Source: Phaeoceros laevis (Eukaryota > Anthocerotophyta > Anthocerotopsida > Notothyladales). Taken from it: a stretch of DNA of 43,184 bases. A program made the translations under genes and the position numbers. The notes beneath the pieces are model-generated. The model saw only the letters and a program-made list of their open reading frames with translations, was not told the DNA's origin and did not search any database. The stretch spans positions 108,479-151,662 of the forward strand of contig JBNGIQ010009333.1 in the NCBI GenBank assembly GCA_049999765.1, written 5' to 3'. How positions within the stretch are numbered: the first letter of the stretch is position 1; every line of letters starts with the position of its first letter. Of this stretch, positions 20,564 to 32,831 are shown piece by piece.

Positions 20564-21673
20564 TTAGAGGGTTGTATCCAGGTTAGGCAAGTGACAGGGC
20601 GCAAGGTCCTTTATGTGCTCCTTCCACCTACGCCCGTCTTCTCCCTCAAGTTCTGCCACACCTTGTGTGCCCACTGACACCACGCGGAGGATGACACGAT
20701 TGGTGTTGACCTCCAAAGTTTGCTTGGGCTTGTGTTGCAGGTACATGAAGTCTCCTGCCTGAAACTTCTTCAACTTCGGTTTCCAAGAGCCACCACGAAT
20801 GAAGGCATAACGCAATTGGTCTCGGTGTTGGGCGATAGCCAGATTTTCCATCGCCATAGGCATAATCCTCTCAAACATGGTCCCCCGCTCTTTCAAGCCT
20901 TGAAGGCAAGCATGCACATCTGTACTCCAATCGAATGGTCTAGTGTAGGTGTCCTGTACCACATTGGGCATGATAGGATGCTTGCCCAGCAGCAAGTAGT
21001 AAGGGCTAAAATTCACCAAAGAAGCATGTGCACTGATGCGATACCCAAGCGTGATATAAGGCAACCTTTCATCCCATCTACTAACATCCTCCTCAAGACA
21101 ATATTTCCTTAATGCGTCCTTGACTGTCTGCACTAAGCGCTCAGCAAGCCCACCTGCTTGTGGGTGATCATGGGAGGTCCTCCTGTGACCAATAAAACTT
21201 CGATCTAGAAGCATCGGAAACTCCCCTCGAAACTCGGTGCCTTGATCAGTCAGCACCTCTGCACAACCACCAAATCTGGACAACACTGTTTGCAAAAATG
21301 CCTATGCCGTATTCTCTGATGCTTTTCTAGGGAACACAGCCACTTCAGCCCATTTGGAAAAATGCTCTATCATGATCATACAATGACGATTCGCACTTCT
21401 AGTAAATGGCAGCTCAGGCATGAGGTCAACTGGCCATCTGAAAAACAAGCCTTTAATCGGAAGAGAATGCAAGATCACATCTGTAGCTGTAAATCTGGCC
21501 TTCACCCTGTCACAAGCTGCACATTCTGCAACCACTTGTTCCACGTTGGCATACATACCAGACCAAAAATACAATGGACGCAGCATATGATGAGTCCTTT
21601 TGACGCCGAAATGGCCCATCTCCTTGTGCACGGCTTCGATGATGCCTCACCGCTCAGCTGCTGGTGGCACCTT
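20564..21673 (-). pseudogene. Gypsy integrase
   Basis: Retroviral-type DDE integrase. The zinc-binding HHCC part contains KEMGHFGVKRTHHML and AECAACDRVK. Core motifs are PVDLM (first Asp), LTDQGTEF (second Asp) and GLAERLVQTVK (Glu). The C-terminal part (KKFQAGDFMYLQHK) follows. TAG at 21302-21304 interrupts ENTA-stop-AFLQTV, where CAG is expected. A TGA at 21647-21649 lies in the linker to RNase H. Confidence 0.92.
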
Positions 21674-22737
21674 TCAATCTACATCATGTCCCTTGAGGAA
21701 CAAGGCCCCGTCTGCCCAATAGTACCTATGTACTTTCTGTTGCAGCTGCAACCACTTCTTAGAACTGAGGTTTGCTGGCAATGCTTCGCCCTTCAACAAC
21801 TTCAAAGCTAATTCGTCCCTCCACACATCCTTCACAGATTCATTCAGCAAAATGGCATCTGGCACATCACTAGTAGTTGCAGCTAGCGTAGCTAAGCATG
21901 CTCCTGGAGACATCTCCTGTGGCCCCACGTCCTGACGAGCACCTGTCACATCGTGTTTGTTACTTACTGGATTCCTGGAGAGGCCATCGACATTGCTATG
22001 CACCCTGCCAGGTCTGTGCACAATGTTCATATCATACTCAGATAGAAGCAGAGCCCACCTGACAAGCTTGCCACTCAACTTGATATACGTCATAAGCCAA
22101 TGCAGCGGCTGGTGGTCTGTCACTATCTGAAAACTCCGGCCATAGAGATATGGACGAAAATGTAGCACCGCCCATACGCTTGCTAAACACTCACCCTCAT
22201 ACGAGGAGTAGTTCGCCTCCGCATCATTGTTTGATCTGCTTGCATAAGCAACCACATGTTCAGCACCATCTGAATCCAACTGAACCAACACAGCACCAAT
22301 ACCTAACATACTCCAATCATTTTATAAGATAAAAGGCCACTCGAAATCGGCCCTTGCCAGCACTGGGTAGTTGGTCAGCTGTTCTTTCAACTCTATCCAG
22401 GCTATTTCTTGATCCTGCTCCCATTTCCACGCAGTGTTCTTCTTGAGCAATTCGTACAATGGTTTGCATACCCTGCTCATGTCCTTGCAGAACCTGCGGT
22501 AGTAATTGCACAAACCGAGAAAAGCTCGTAAGATCAGTTGGTCTAGGCATCTTCGCTATAGCGGAAATTTTGGCAGATTGAGGCTCTATGCTGCCAGGTG
22601 ACAGCAAGTGTCCTAAATATTCAACCTGCTATCGAGCAAAATGACTCTCCCCTGTATGTGCTTTCAGCCCGCAAGCCTCCAACCGTTGTAGCAGTTGCTC
22701 CACATGTGAGAGATGCTCCTCAAAGCTATTACTAAAC
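21674..22737 (-). pseudogene. Gypsy RT C-terminus and RNase H
   Basis: Starts with VVFSNSFEEHLSHVEQLL right after the copia insertion, then VEYLGHLLSPGSI (RT end), the RT-RNase H connection, and RNase H motifs (GIGAVLVQLDSDG, YASRSNNDAEANYSSYEGE, TDHQPLHWL, VDGLSRNP). Stops at 22629 (TAG) and 22322 (TAA) replace expected Gln; TGA at 21674 replaces an expected Arg. A frameshift lies near 22510-22520. Confidence 0.9.
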
Positions 22738-22742
22738 ACAAT

Positions 22743-23002
22743 TGTTTAAACAAGCGTAGTTCGATCAGTCACAATGATGAGTGCATGAACGCTACGCAAG
22801 TGTGCATATACCGACGCAAGTGTGTCGCATGAGCTGTGTGTTGATTATGGTCGCTAGGACGACCTTCTAGTTCACAGGACATATAACCGTCATAACCGCC
22901 TAATCACACTTAGACTATATAAAGTAAAGTGACCTAACTATGAGTTGCGGCATGTATACTTATACGTACAGCGAACCGTGGCCTAACCCTATTCCGCCAA
23001 TA
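22743..23002 (-). repeat. Copia 3' LTR
   Basis: Plus-strand sequence runs TGTTTAAAC to CCGCCAATA, so on the coding strand the LTR starts TATTGGCGG (TA instead of TG) and ends TTTAAACA. A polypurine tract (TGAGTGGGGG on minus) lies at 23003-23012. Confidence 0.92.
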
Positions 23003-24317
23003 CCCCCACTCAGGCCGCAACCGGCTCATTTCCACCGCCATGTTTCGCGACTTCGTCATCACGGTGCTCCGTCCTCTTGCTAGCGCTCTGGCTTACGCCC
23101 ATCTACAACTTGGAAGATTGCTCAGGCTGTTAGAGCTCACCATGGAGGTGGACAGGGACTTTGCGCCGCAGCGCCTGTGGGAAACAGCCGCCGCCGCCAA
23201 TTGGGTTGACAGTCAGCTATCTTTTGCTGACCAGCAACATCTTTCTCTTGACAAACGGAGGTTGCTGCCACACGGGAACCGCTGGGAACTACCGTCACCT
23301 GCGCTGCTAAAATTTGGGCTCCATGCAGCTATGTTTGCCGGCGCTCTGGTCTTCGGATGATCCGCCACTAAGTTTCCAGTGACTCGCCGCTGAACATATC
23401 TACACACTGTGGTACCCACTTTGTCTCTCACCTGCACAAGTTTTGGTTAGCTACCTTCCTGGCTGGTGCATGTGGTGTTGGCAAGTAGCATAGACGCCTG
23501 TATTTGTTGCAAGCCCTGTAGCCACTTGTTTCCTACAAATCCTACGCATGCACTCTTTGTTCTGCCCTGGTGTGGTATGTGGGTAAAATTGAACGAATTT
23601 TTTACCTCAGGTAGAGTGCGTGGTCCCCGTCATTTCCCACAAGTCCCGCAAAAAACGGACTTATCCTTATTAACTTATGAATTATTGAAAATTCAATGTT
23701 GAAAATTTGGTAAAATGAATAATAATTACCTACAGGCAGATTTTGCCAACGATGTCTGAAGAAGACTTGATGGCCTGCAGTAGAGCTACAATTTGGTATA
23801 TAGCACATGAATTACAACCCATGGATGGATGCAATTTTGCACTACAACAGATTCGCGATGGTTTTCACCGTCCTTCGGGTTTGAAGTTGCCGCGCACGGC
23901 AACCGGGCTGGCTCGGGCGTAGCCGGGAAACTCAAAGTTTGGAATGATGCAAAGTCGCGCGTGCGAGCTGAACTGGTGCCCTCGAGATGCGGCACTCACC
24001 AACCCCCCCCCTCCCGCAACCTTGCCCTCGTTTCCACCCGCCGCCACCCTTGCGGCTTTTGAACAAAATTGCTTGTCGAACAAGCACGTCTGCTGGCGCG
24101 GCATGGTTAGAGGCTGCTGCTGCCATCCACCATCGCCCAGAAACGGCTGTGCAGGGAAGTCCCCCGCCTCCTGTGAAGGGTTTGTTGGCATCCAAGCGTC
24201 TGCATTCCTTTGGCAACATTAGCTTAGCATTCTCAGATGCGCTCACCATGGTCATTGGCCCGGAGGCGCGTGTACTAGAAGGAGTTCAGGGCCGGGTTGC
24301 ATTGGCGGTCTACATCT
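23003..24317. other. Inner copia flank with no recognised gene
   Basis: An open frame at 23040-23360 (plus) begins in good ATG context (CCGCCATGTTT) and contains LQLGRLLRLLELTMEVDRD. It could be a captured first exon, but I do not recognise it. The rest includes a Pro-rich frame at 23944-24319. TE-X copy B probably starts somewhere here. Confidence 0.35.
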
Positions 24318-24407
24318 GATGGGTTGCAAACAACCGTTGTGGCGGGAATGAGGGTAGCGGAGGATGGGTTGCCAACAAGCACTGTGGCGGGAATGAGGGC
24401 AGCGGAG
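24318..24407 (+). repeat. Two tandem 45-bp units at the TE-X N-terminus
   Basis: GATGGGTTGC(A/C)AACAA.C and GTGGCGGGAATGAGGG(T/C)AGC recur at 24318 and 24363. They encode 15-residue repeats (DGLQTTVVAGMRVAE). TE-X copy A has a single related stretch (EGLQTGVLSGVRTT). Confidence 0.75.
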
Positions 24408-24436
24408 GAAGCCCCGGCTGCTGGTGATTCCTTGTG

Positions 24437-27306
24437 ATGTCTGCGGAGGATGCCCTGGCTGCAAGAAGAGCGCGGAAGCGGTAGGAGGCTGCTCGGCGAT
24501 GTGACAAGCAGAAGGCAGCTGTCTCCATTGTCCAGCCTGAAGATGGGTCCCTAGATGGTAGCATTGCCCGTGTTAGGTATCAGGGCATGAAGCTCTGGGA
24601 TTTCTTTGAGCTGCACAATCGACAGTACACACCTGAGCACCAGGTGAAAGTGGTGGAGTATTTTTTGGGCTGCCCGAAAATGCTTGCACTTCCAGGCACC
24701 GATCGTCTGCAGCCGAAGGTTGTTCGCACACTGGACCTTGCATTCCAGAACCTCAGGCAGAATATGCAGCAAGTGAAAGTTGGGATGAGTGAGGACCACC
24801 GCCATGCTCGCAATGCGGTTTTGAACACTATGGTGGGGCCTGAGACGCAGGAGCTTCGTTTGCAGAGAGCAACGGCAGCTTTGATGGGTGTTCACCACCG
24901 CAATATCCACCGTGTTGTGCAGAGAAGGGTGTTGGCAGCAGGTAGCCCTGATGTCTTTCCTTGCTGTGGGCCTCCCAGGAAGAAGAGGTCTAATGCTCTC
25001 ACCCCAGAGTGCATAGATGATGTTCTTGCATTTTGGGTGGCGAACACTTCTGTTTCTTCAGACACCAAAGACACGCGGTACAGGATGGCGACTGACCGCT
25101 TGGCTGGCTAGGATAAGCGCTCCCTTCAGTATCTCCAGGTTACACAGGTGCATTCTTGTTCACATTGCCTGACCATCTTGCTGTAACGGTTGATTTTTTT
25201 TGCATTCACAATGTGCTGGCCAACCCTCTGCAGTGTGCTTATTACGGTTGTTCCATTCAGCACCGGTTTGCTAAGCGCTGCTGCACTTCGATGTGGCATG
25301 TGATGCTGGTTTAGGGTGTGTGGTTCTTCCCTGTGCTTTGCTGTTCTCTGTGGTTCTGAGTTGCGCTGTTTGGTGCTTGTGGTTTGTACTCCTCACGAGT
25401 GCTGCTAGCTGTGTGGAGTGCGTTGATCTGGTATGCTCAGCTCAGTTCCTTCTGCCGTGCATTGGATTGCTATGCTCTGCATGCAGCCGGTAGTAACCTG
25501 TACTGGATTGCTATACTTTGCATAATGTTGGTAGTGGCATGTACTGGACTGGTAAGCTGTGCACACTATTGCTTGTAGCCTGATGTGCAAAGGTCCGCTG
25601 TACACCCCCCAAGTACTACTGTGCTATGATTTTTGTGCTGATCCCTTGTTCCGGTACTCACCATGTGCAGACTGAATTGTATTTACAATTCAAAGCAAAG
25701 CACCCTGAGCACAAGTGCGGGCAAAGAGCCTTTGAGTATTTAAAGCCGTCGTTTATAAGAGCTATTAAGGACACGGAGAGGAATGTGTGCTACTGCCGGT
25801 ACCATGTAGAAATGGTGTATTTGAAGGAGGCATTCAATTCCATGCGAGGAAGGGCTCCACCACACATCCAGCACATGCTTGTCCATGTTCATGTGACCAA
25901 GTGTGCAGGCCTGCTGAGAAAGGCTGTTGCCAAGCTGCTGAACATGGGGTCTTTGCTTCGATCAGGAATATGTGGGAAGAGTTGTTATGTGACAAGGGGG
26001 AAGAGGAGTGGCACCACATTCGGTGCCTACGGGGTGAGTGGTTTGAGTGTGGCCTTAAAAAGCTCTGAATCTGCCCACAAGAGGAAACAGATGCGCTGCC
26101 AAGTGCCCATGTGAAATGGAAAAAATTTGGATATGAGACACTAGGTGAAAACAGGAAGGGGGAGGCAGTCAGGCGCTTGAAATTGCAGCACAAGGACACA
26201 GCTCCTTCAGTCCTTGTAGTTGAGCTGAAGGCGAAGGTCATGCCATTTCTATTGCACAATTTTACAGCGAAGTGTCAGACCACATGTTCAAACATTGTCT
26301 CCTCAATCTCCCATATGGTGTGATGATGGATGCAATTGACTTTTCTGAAAATTACACAATGCAGCCATAGAATGAGCTGATGAGCATGCATTGGACTCAG
26401 GTTCAAATCACACTGCTGGTGCACATATGTTGGTGGCAGGAGCACGTTTCCGATGAGCAGGCGTAACTTGGGGACACTGGCCTTCGTAAGTGCTTCCACT
26501 TTTATGTCAGCGATGATGGTAGCAAGGATCATGACATCCACTTTGTGGAACATGCACTAAAATTGCATTTGGGTTAGATGGAGAGGAAAGGGCTGCACCC
26601 AACTCAACACTGGATGTGGTTTGACGGGTGCGCAGCCCAGTTCAAAGGTGCCAAGCCATTCCACTATATCGGCATGTATCCTTCTATCTCAGGAGGCATA
26701 ACCCTAACCTGGTCTTACTTTGCAACTATGGTGTGTGACTACACATCTTGCCACAACACTGACTGTGTTGCTGCATGGAAGCCTGTCACTTTCCAGCCCA
26801 TTGTTGGGGCAGATTTGGACATAGTTGAAGAACCCAACCCTCTAGTTGATGCAATGCCCTTTGAGGAGGGGGATGATGCAGATGTGTTATCCGAGGCTGT
26901 GGAGGTTGGGGACCATTTTGCTGTTTGTGCTACTGAAGAAAATGGCAAACCTCGTGATTTCTTCATTTTGAAGTGCACCAAGGTTAAGTACATCCTACAG
27001 TAGCCTTTACAGGATCCCTGGAATGAGGACAACATATTCCCAGCAGGATACTATGTGCTAGAAGGTACATACTATCAGCAATACTCTAGAAGCGGCCAGT
27101 TGTATGTCTTGTTAGATGATCAGCCCGATGCAGTTGTGGAGTCACACCTGGTTCGCTACCTTAAGTTCCCCATGGAGCTCACTGGCCGAATGTATCATGG
27201 AAAACCATCCTACAAGATGCCGGACGTAGCTTACGATGTGTGCAGGCAAGCATGTGAGCAATGGGCCGACTTTGATGGAACTGCTGACTACGACGGTATG
27301 GACTAG
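24437..27306 (+). pseudogene. TE-X copy B transposase (DDE-type), two exons
   Basis: Exon 1 (24437-25147) and exon 2 (25671-27306) flank a 523-bp GT-AG intron at the same position as in copy A. Exon 1 has KLWDFFELHNRQYTPEHQV, ALMGVHHRNIHRV and GPPRKKRS. Exon 2 has a Cys-rich block, then spaced acidic motifs DFSENY (26338-26355), SDD (26509-26517) and WFDGCAAQFKG (from 26617), all in one frame. These resemble a widespread unclassified eukaryotic transposase-like family with DxxENY and SDGxxxQFKN motifs. In-frame stops are at 24482, 25109, 26066, 26368, 26464, 26575 and 27001, plus a frameshift near 25870. Not functional. Confidence 0.8.
25148..25670 (+). other. Intron of TE-X copy B transposase
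   Basis: Donor GTGCAT after CACAG, acceptor CATGTGCAG. Length is similar to the 515-bp intron of copy A, but the minisatellite is absent here; only weak TGTACTGGA.TGCTAT repeats occur (25495-25560). Confidence 0.7.
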
Positions 27307-28709
27307 GGAGCAGCTAGGCGGGGGCACTTTCCTTCACTGCTTGTCTTGTTTTCTAGATCATGAGGGAACATTTGCAGTCAGTCACTCATTTTGTAGCTTG
27401 TGTGATTCAGAACATGTGTCCACAAACGTCAAGTGCAATTTTTGCGAGAGTTTGTTTTTCTTACGTCTACCCCCTTGTGTTTTCGTTTTGTAATTGAGAG
27501 AACGAAGCGACTTCACATTGATTTCCGCAGGCTAGTTGTGCTGCAAGTCGGACAGCTGCCAAATGTTGGCATGGGGTTCGAATCCCCTACAATTAATTCA
27601 TGTAATGAATGGGTCCCCTTTGCAAAGATGCTTGTTCTTGAATGCTGTGAAAGTAATCTCAAGATGATAGACTCGAAATGCTGTTGTGGCTTCGTCCGCC
27701 CCATCCTCAATGACACTCGAGGCTTCTAAGTGGGGTCCTAATTAGCAACTCGTTTGCCTAGTATCTTGGTTAGAACGACTCCCGGAAAGCAGCAACTATT
27801 TCTATGCAGGCATATACATTCTAATGTTGAGTGCTCGTGGGTTGAAGGCAATTGTGCTAGCTGCAGCTTCGGGACTCTCATGAGCACCAAGGCTCACAAA
27901 ATCTACTAGTGCAGTGACAACCACAAGTGCCCTATAAGTGGATAGGTACCGTCCACTACCGATGTGTAAATCTCCAAACACTCACCAGCTCACAACTACT
28001 AGTCCTGACCTGCCTGCAGCTCTCAAAAATGCCCGACTGCTAATAACTGACCAGCACCACCCTCCCTGATGCAGTTCGTGGCGACGAGATTTGAAGGTAG
28101 GTTGCTCAAAATTGCCGAATATCGTAATGTCATGCAGGTAGTGCGCAAAAAAGCTGGGCCTACATGACATACACAAACAACACCAACATCAGAACATGTA
28201 GACTGTCACACTTGCAGTTCAAATTCATTCAAATAGCACATGTAGCAGGCTACTCAACGTGAACACATACATAAATATGCAGCATGCACCAATCCATAGT
28301 GCACCAAACTGTAACAAGGGTGTACAGACCAGTACAATGTCTACAGCTTCATTCTATTTTGCGGAGTACCGGTCTGAACAGCATGGTACAGACTGACCAC
28401 TACTATGAACTGCAGAGAACTAGGAAGTGCTACAAATGGTACAGCATTGTACTGGAAACAACAGCAATGTAGTGCAAGGCACAGGAGGCGCACAGATGCA
28501 TGTTAACGCAGAGGAACCCATGACACCCCACGTCAACCCACAACAAGCGACTGGACCACATTGCAATGCCATGGACCGGTGAGCAATGAGATTTGCAGCA
28601 ACGCACACCAACATGTACACATCACAGCATGTCACAACAGCATGTGCAACACATAGCAAGGCACAACAGCATGGAGAAATAGAAGCAGGTCACAAAAAAT
28701 CACCTCTAA
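27307..28709. other. Intergenic region of TE-X copy B
   Basis: Between the transposase and the convergent minus-strand gene. It holds a tRNA-like fold at 27533-27595 and AC/TACAG-rich low-complexity DNA (28170-28680). No coding frame is supported. Confidence 0.4.
27533..27595 (+). tRNA. Short tRNA-like sequence (63 nt), probably a relic or SINE head
   Basis: TAGTTGT pairs with ACAATTA (7 bp, one G-U). GCTG..CAGC forms a D-stem, TGCC..GGCA an anticodon-like stem, and GGGGTTCGAATCCCC a perfect T-arm that also contains the pol III B box GGTTCGAATCC. It is too short for a normal tRNA, and the anticodon loop lacks the usual U33. No CCA. It may be a tRNA relic or SINE fragment. Confidence 0.4.
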
Positions 28710-31700
28710 TCACAGCTTTCGTTGGATTGGTTTCTTCTTTGTTTTGGCCATTGGAGCCTTCTGCATGACAGCCTGGAGAGACACAGACTTGCCTGTACAC
28801 TGTGCTTCGGGACTGTCGTCTGTAGCATCCTCCATGGCAGCTGTTTTCGTTCTTGCTTCCTTTGCTTTCTTCCTACATCTCTTGCTTGCCGCCTGATCTG
28901 GTTTGAAGATCGTAGTCGCCTTCTTAACCCTCTTGTCTTGTATGCCCTCTGGATTTCTTGCTGGTCCAGTGCTCCTGAGTCGTTCTTTTATCGGAGAAAT
29001 ACTTGTGGAGGGATCAGTTGTAGCAGGCGCAGTGGGCACTGCTGCTCTTGCCTTCCTGCCTCGTTTCTTTCCTTTCTTGACAACCTCCACAACTGCATGA
29101 GAAGCATTTGCATCCCCAATCTCATCAGCAGGCTTTGGAATCACATCTGCAACAGCAGGGTTGCAATCCCATCTGCAATAGCAGGGCTTGCATTCCCATC
29201 TTGGATACCCAAGTGTTCTCTAGCAATCTCTAGAAGAATGTCCCCAGTCATGCCTTCTGTAATGTCTTCCTATTCCAATGGCTGTAAACTGTCCACGTCC
29301 ATGAGGCCTAAAGCATGTTCAGGTCGATTATCCTGAGTGTATGGCACACTCATGGGGGCACTGCGGTTGACCACCTTGAAGCCACAAGTTGCAGCAGGGT
29401 CAGGAAACACGGCGAACATACTTGCAACTGCCATGTCAAGCACGAATTGTGCATTAGATGCTGCAGCAGAATTAATAAACATCGCATTCATGAAACAATT
29501 GTAGACTGCAAACATTCACTCTCACCTGCCCCTGCAGAAGAATTGTTTTCGCGTTCATGTTCGTGGTGATCATCCTCAATGGTGCGTTTGCCTACATGTT
29601 CATCACATGCTTTCATTATAAACCTGTCATATGAGATTATAAAAACCTTGAAGCCACATGGAGAGACAAAACCATAAACCACAGTTGTACATACCCGAAT
29701 ACTCAATTCCAGATGGTGATGTAACAGCAGCTTGCGAAGACCTTGCATCCCTGGTTGTTACATGTGTAGGCATACATATAGTCCTAGGATCCACAGCCGA
29801 GGCTGAAGGAGCAGAATCAGTGGCAACCAAGGCTGCAGGAGCTGCCACCGAGGCTGAAGGAGCTGGCTGTGTCTGCGTAGAAAAAACCGAGCCTGAAGGA
29901 GGTGCAGGCTGGGACATGAATGGATGCTGCTCCGTGCTTGGAGGAGCGTCCTCCATCTTGCTCATGCCTACATGTAAACACACAAGTAGCCAGGAACCAG
30001 TATGTACAAAACAAAACATAGATATAAAACCAAAATCATTGTGTACATGTAACATGTAAAATTGCAGATGTACAGACCTAAACAGTCAACAGCGGAGGCT
30101 GAAGCAGCTGCCACCGAGGCTGAAGGAGCTGAATCCGTTGAAACATCCAAGGATGAAGGAGCTAGATCCAGATGTAGCGCTGCATCTGTGTTTGTAGAAA
30201 AAATCGAGGCCGAAGGAGCTGCATCTGTATGCGGAGAAACAACCGTGGCTACATATGCTGCAGGCTGGAACGAGATTGGAGGCTGCGCCATGCTTGGAGG
30301 AGCACCGTCGTGGTCAAACAACTGCTGTAGCTCGTTCTCCAAGGCACAAGGATCCGGCTGGAGCTCTGGAGCTACTGCAAGATTCACCATGCTTGCAATA
30401 GATGACTGTTCAGCTACTGCAAGCTCACCATCCGAGCCAGAAGGAGAAGTTGCAAACATCCCATCTTCAGGGGTATCGGAGTTGGAGAACAAGGTGATGC
30501 CCCCACCGAATGTGATGCTCTGCTGGGAAACATCAATCTCCGGGACACTGGACACTAAACCCCACTCGGATGTGGTGCCACTCTCAGGAGACACATTCTC
30601 ACTTGAAACAATACCGGTGTCTGCATCAGCAAGTGCAGTGTCAAAACCGTCCATGAGGGCCAGGTAGTCTGCAGTAAATGGTGCCAGCGTGCTGGAGGGA
30701 GACTCGGGTAGGTGGTGCGAACCTGATGGAGCAGGCTCCAATTGTGTTGAAGACGTGGGTTCATAAGAAAGAGTAACCCTGGAACGAGGACTGATGCTAT
30801 TAGAAGGCGGAGGAGGCACTGACACAGCTCCAGCTTCATGAAAAGGCAGACTTCCATGCTCCTCAGACAGCCGGCGGGTCTGGCTCCCACACACGCTAAG
30901 GGGAGAGTCTCGAAGAGACTCAATAGCTTCCAAGACCATCCTGCAGAACCTGTCCTTGTCCATCCACGTAGCCAAGGCCTCTTGCATAACATGTGCGAGC
31001 CGAGCCACTGTCTGAGAATCAGCACCCCTTTCCTTGGCATTGTTCCAAGTGTCACTTGCAAAAATAAGGGCAGACTTAGCCTGGGCAGCATCGTGTTCAG
31101 CCCATTGCACAGCTGAATCCTGCCGGGCAGGGGCATGGCCAATTAATTGAGAGAACGAAGCCAGTCTTGGAGAAACCGCCGAATATGCTGTGGAAGAGCC
31201 GCATGCGTGGCGGCCAGAGTCTTCTGGTCGGGCACGATCATCCTCCTGGTCAGACAAGTTCACAATAGAAGTTGGTGCAGGCTGTGAACCCTCGTCCCGC
31301 CGGAACACAAGCTTGGGCTTTCGAAGCTCCATGCAAGGCACATTAGCCTGTTTGGCTTCAACAAATTTCAACCAGTCTGGCCGCAGTGCACTTGGAGGAG
31401 TTTTCTTTGAAGCATTCCGACATTGCCCCTTCAGCACATCCGACCCAAATCTGGCCCAGTTCACGGGCGTCTTGTAACTTTTGTCAAAGATGTACCCCCA
31501 AGCCAGGCAGGTAGGCAGCTGACCTGATCCAAGATGCTTCCCATACATGCGGAAAAAAAGTTCCTCACTGTCGTTCTTCTCATCGACGGACAAGTTGGGA
31601 AGATGCTCACGCCGCCAGAGATACTTGTCATCCGCTGAAGGCTGAAAAATCTCATCCCTGGTCTTCTGGTCAACACTCTTCTTGGCGATGTGAAGCTCGT

Positions 31701-32088
31701 GTTAGCGTTTGAAGTCCCTACCCTCCGCCGGCAACCCCATGAAGTCTCTGAAAAATTCCTCCACCTCTCCCAGCGGAATGCCACAAACAGAGGTGACAGG
31801 AGCACTTGCAGGGCAGCGTGAGCGCTTGACTGGTTTTGGGCGCTTCCCATTGTCACCAGAGGAGGCGGATGCGTCATCGTCATCGACAAGAGTTTCCGCC
31901 TTCTGAACCGGCGGACTGATGTTCACCTGCAGCTTCTTCTTCCCTCCTGTTGACGCGCGTGTTGCCTTCGAAGGCCTGCCACTAGCAGGTGCCCGTGCTT
32001 TTGTCTCCCCAGGCTCATGCTTGGCAGCCCTCACAGTCGAAAGTGAAGCCCCACGCGTTTTTCGCCCAGCCATATTGCAACCTGCCAC
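28710..32088 (-). pseudogene. Multi-exon Ser/Ala-rich nuclear-type protein gene, unknown family
   Basis: The first exon runs from ATG at 32088 to about 30078. It begins with Lys/Arg-rich sequence (GGKKKLQV, GRPSKATRAS) and is interrupted by TAA at 31702 (CAA expected). A conserved-looking block follows (YLWRREHLPNL, ELFFRMYGKHLG, CLAWGYIFDK, PVNWARFG), then a long Ser/Pro/Ala-rich tail. Repeat-encoding exons follow (29694-29967, with GT/AG borders), then exons near 29526-29635 and 29270-29510, and a last basic block (EVVKKGKKRGRKARAAV) ending at 28710. It lies convergent to the TE-X transposase and may be that element's second gene, or a host gene caught in copia. Function unknown. Confidence 0.55.
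29694..30300 (-). repeat. Duplicated repeat-encoding exon
   Basis: Two segments (30078-30300 and 29694-29967) encode the same layout: D(G/D)APPS(M/T), QP(A), (A)PSAS(I/V)FST, (A)PS.SVAA, and TDSAPSAS(A)VD. GAGGCTGAAGGAGCTG-like DNA recurs. Exon duplication with internal repeats. Confidence 0.65.
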
Positions 32089-32831
32089 GGCACCATTAGC
32101 TTAGCGTTTTCGCAAATCCGGTACAAAGCAAGGTCTAGAACAAAGTGCGAGCAAAAAATGTGCGAGCAAAAAACGGGCATGCATGCTTACTGCACCGGTG
32201 CTTACAGGGTGGAATGGCTAAAACAACGCGGAAAAGGACACAAAGCTCTGTGCGCCAAGACCAATACAAGAGCTTTGTGCGCCAGGACCAATGGAGGATG
32301 ACGACAGGCGCAAGGACGAGAAGCACAGAGTGACAAAATCGCATCAGCAGGGGAGCTACTTGTCGAAAACAGCGAGATAGGATTACGCGCGCCAAAAACA
32401 CAAGTTCTGGCTGCTCCACCGCGCGGGACGGCATTGCAAACCCTAGATTAGTTGGCGCGCGCCCAAATCCGACATAAATGTCGGACTGGCAGCGTGTGAC
32501 ATGTGGCGCCATCAGGAAACGAAGCCGCCATCCCAAAAAAAGGTCAAGTTACCAACGTGTCACCTTCTGGTTTGTTTAACTTGTTGCTGCCCGTATCAGG
32601 TTGGTGTGACCGCCAAATGGGTGGTACATGGCGGTACATCATGGAAACTGCCTTGTAGTGGTGTGCAGACCAATGCCTAGTTGCGCAAAAGCGGATCACT
32701 CAACCTTGCTACTTGCCTGTTGTGGTTTCGTAGTGCCAGACTTGCAACATGAAGTTCAGTGATGCAGGTATGTTCTAATCCTAACTTCTAATTCATGCAA
32801 GACTAGCAAAGCTTTCTAGGTTTCTCACAAT
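32089..32831. other. Region between the minus-strand gene and copia RNase H
   Basis: No gene. Two 27-bp-spaced repeats (AGCT(C/T)TGTGCGCCA(A/G)GACCAAT, 32244 and 32271) sit ~160-200 bp upstream of the minus-strand ATG and contain ATTGG/CCAAT, so they may be promoter elements. A palindrome TCCGACATAAATGTCGGA lies near 32467. Confidence 0.4.

Noticed and set aside
30062-31477. Plus-strand frames rich in EAEGA or similar at 30062-30667 and nearby
   Set aside because: Mirror images of the Ser/Ala-rich minus-strand gene, which has a better start, composition and splice borders.
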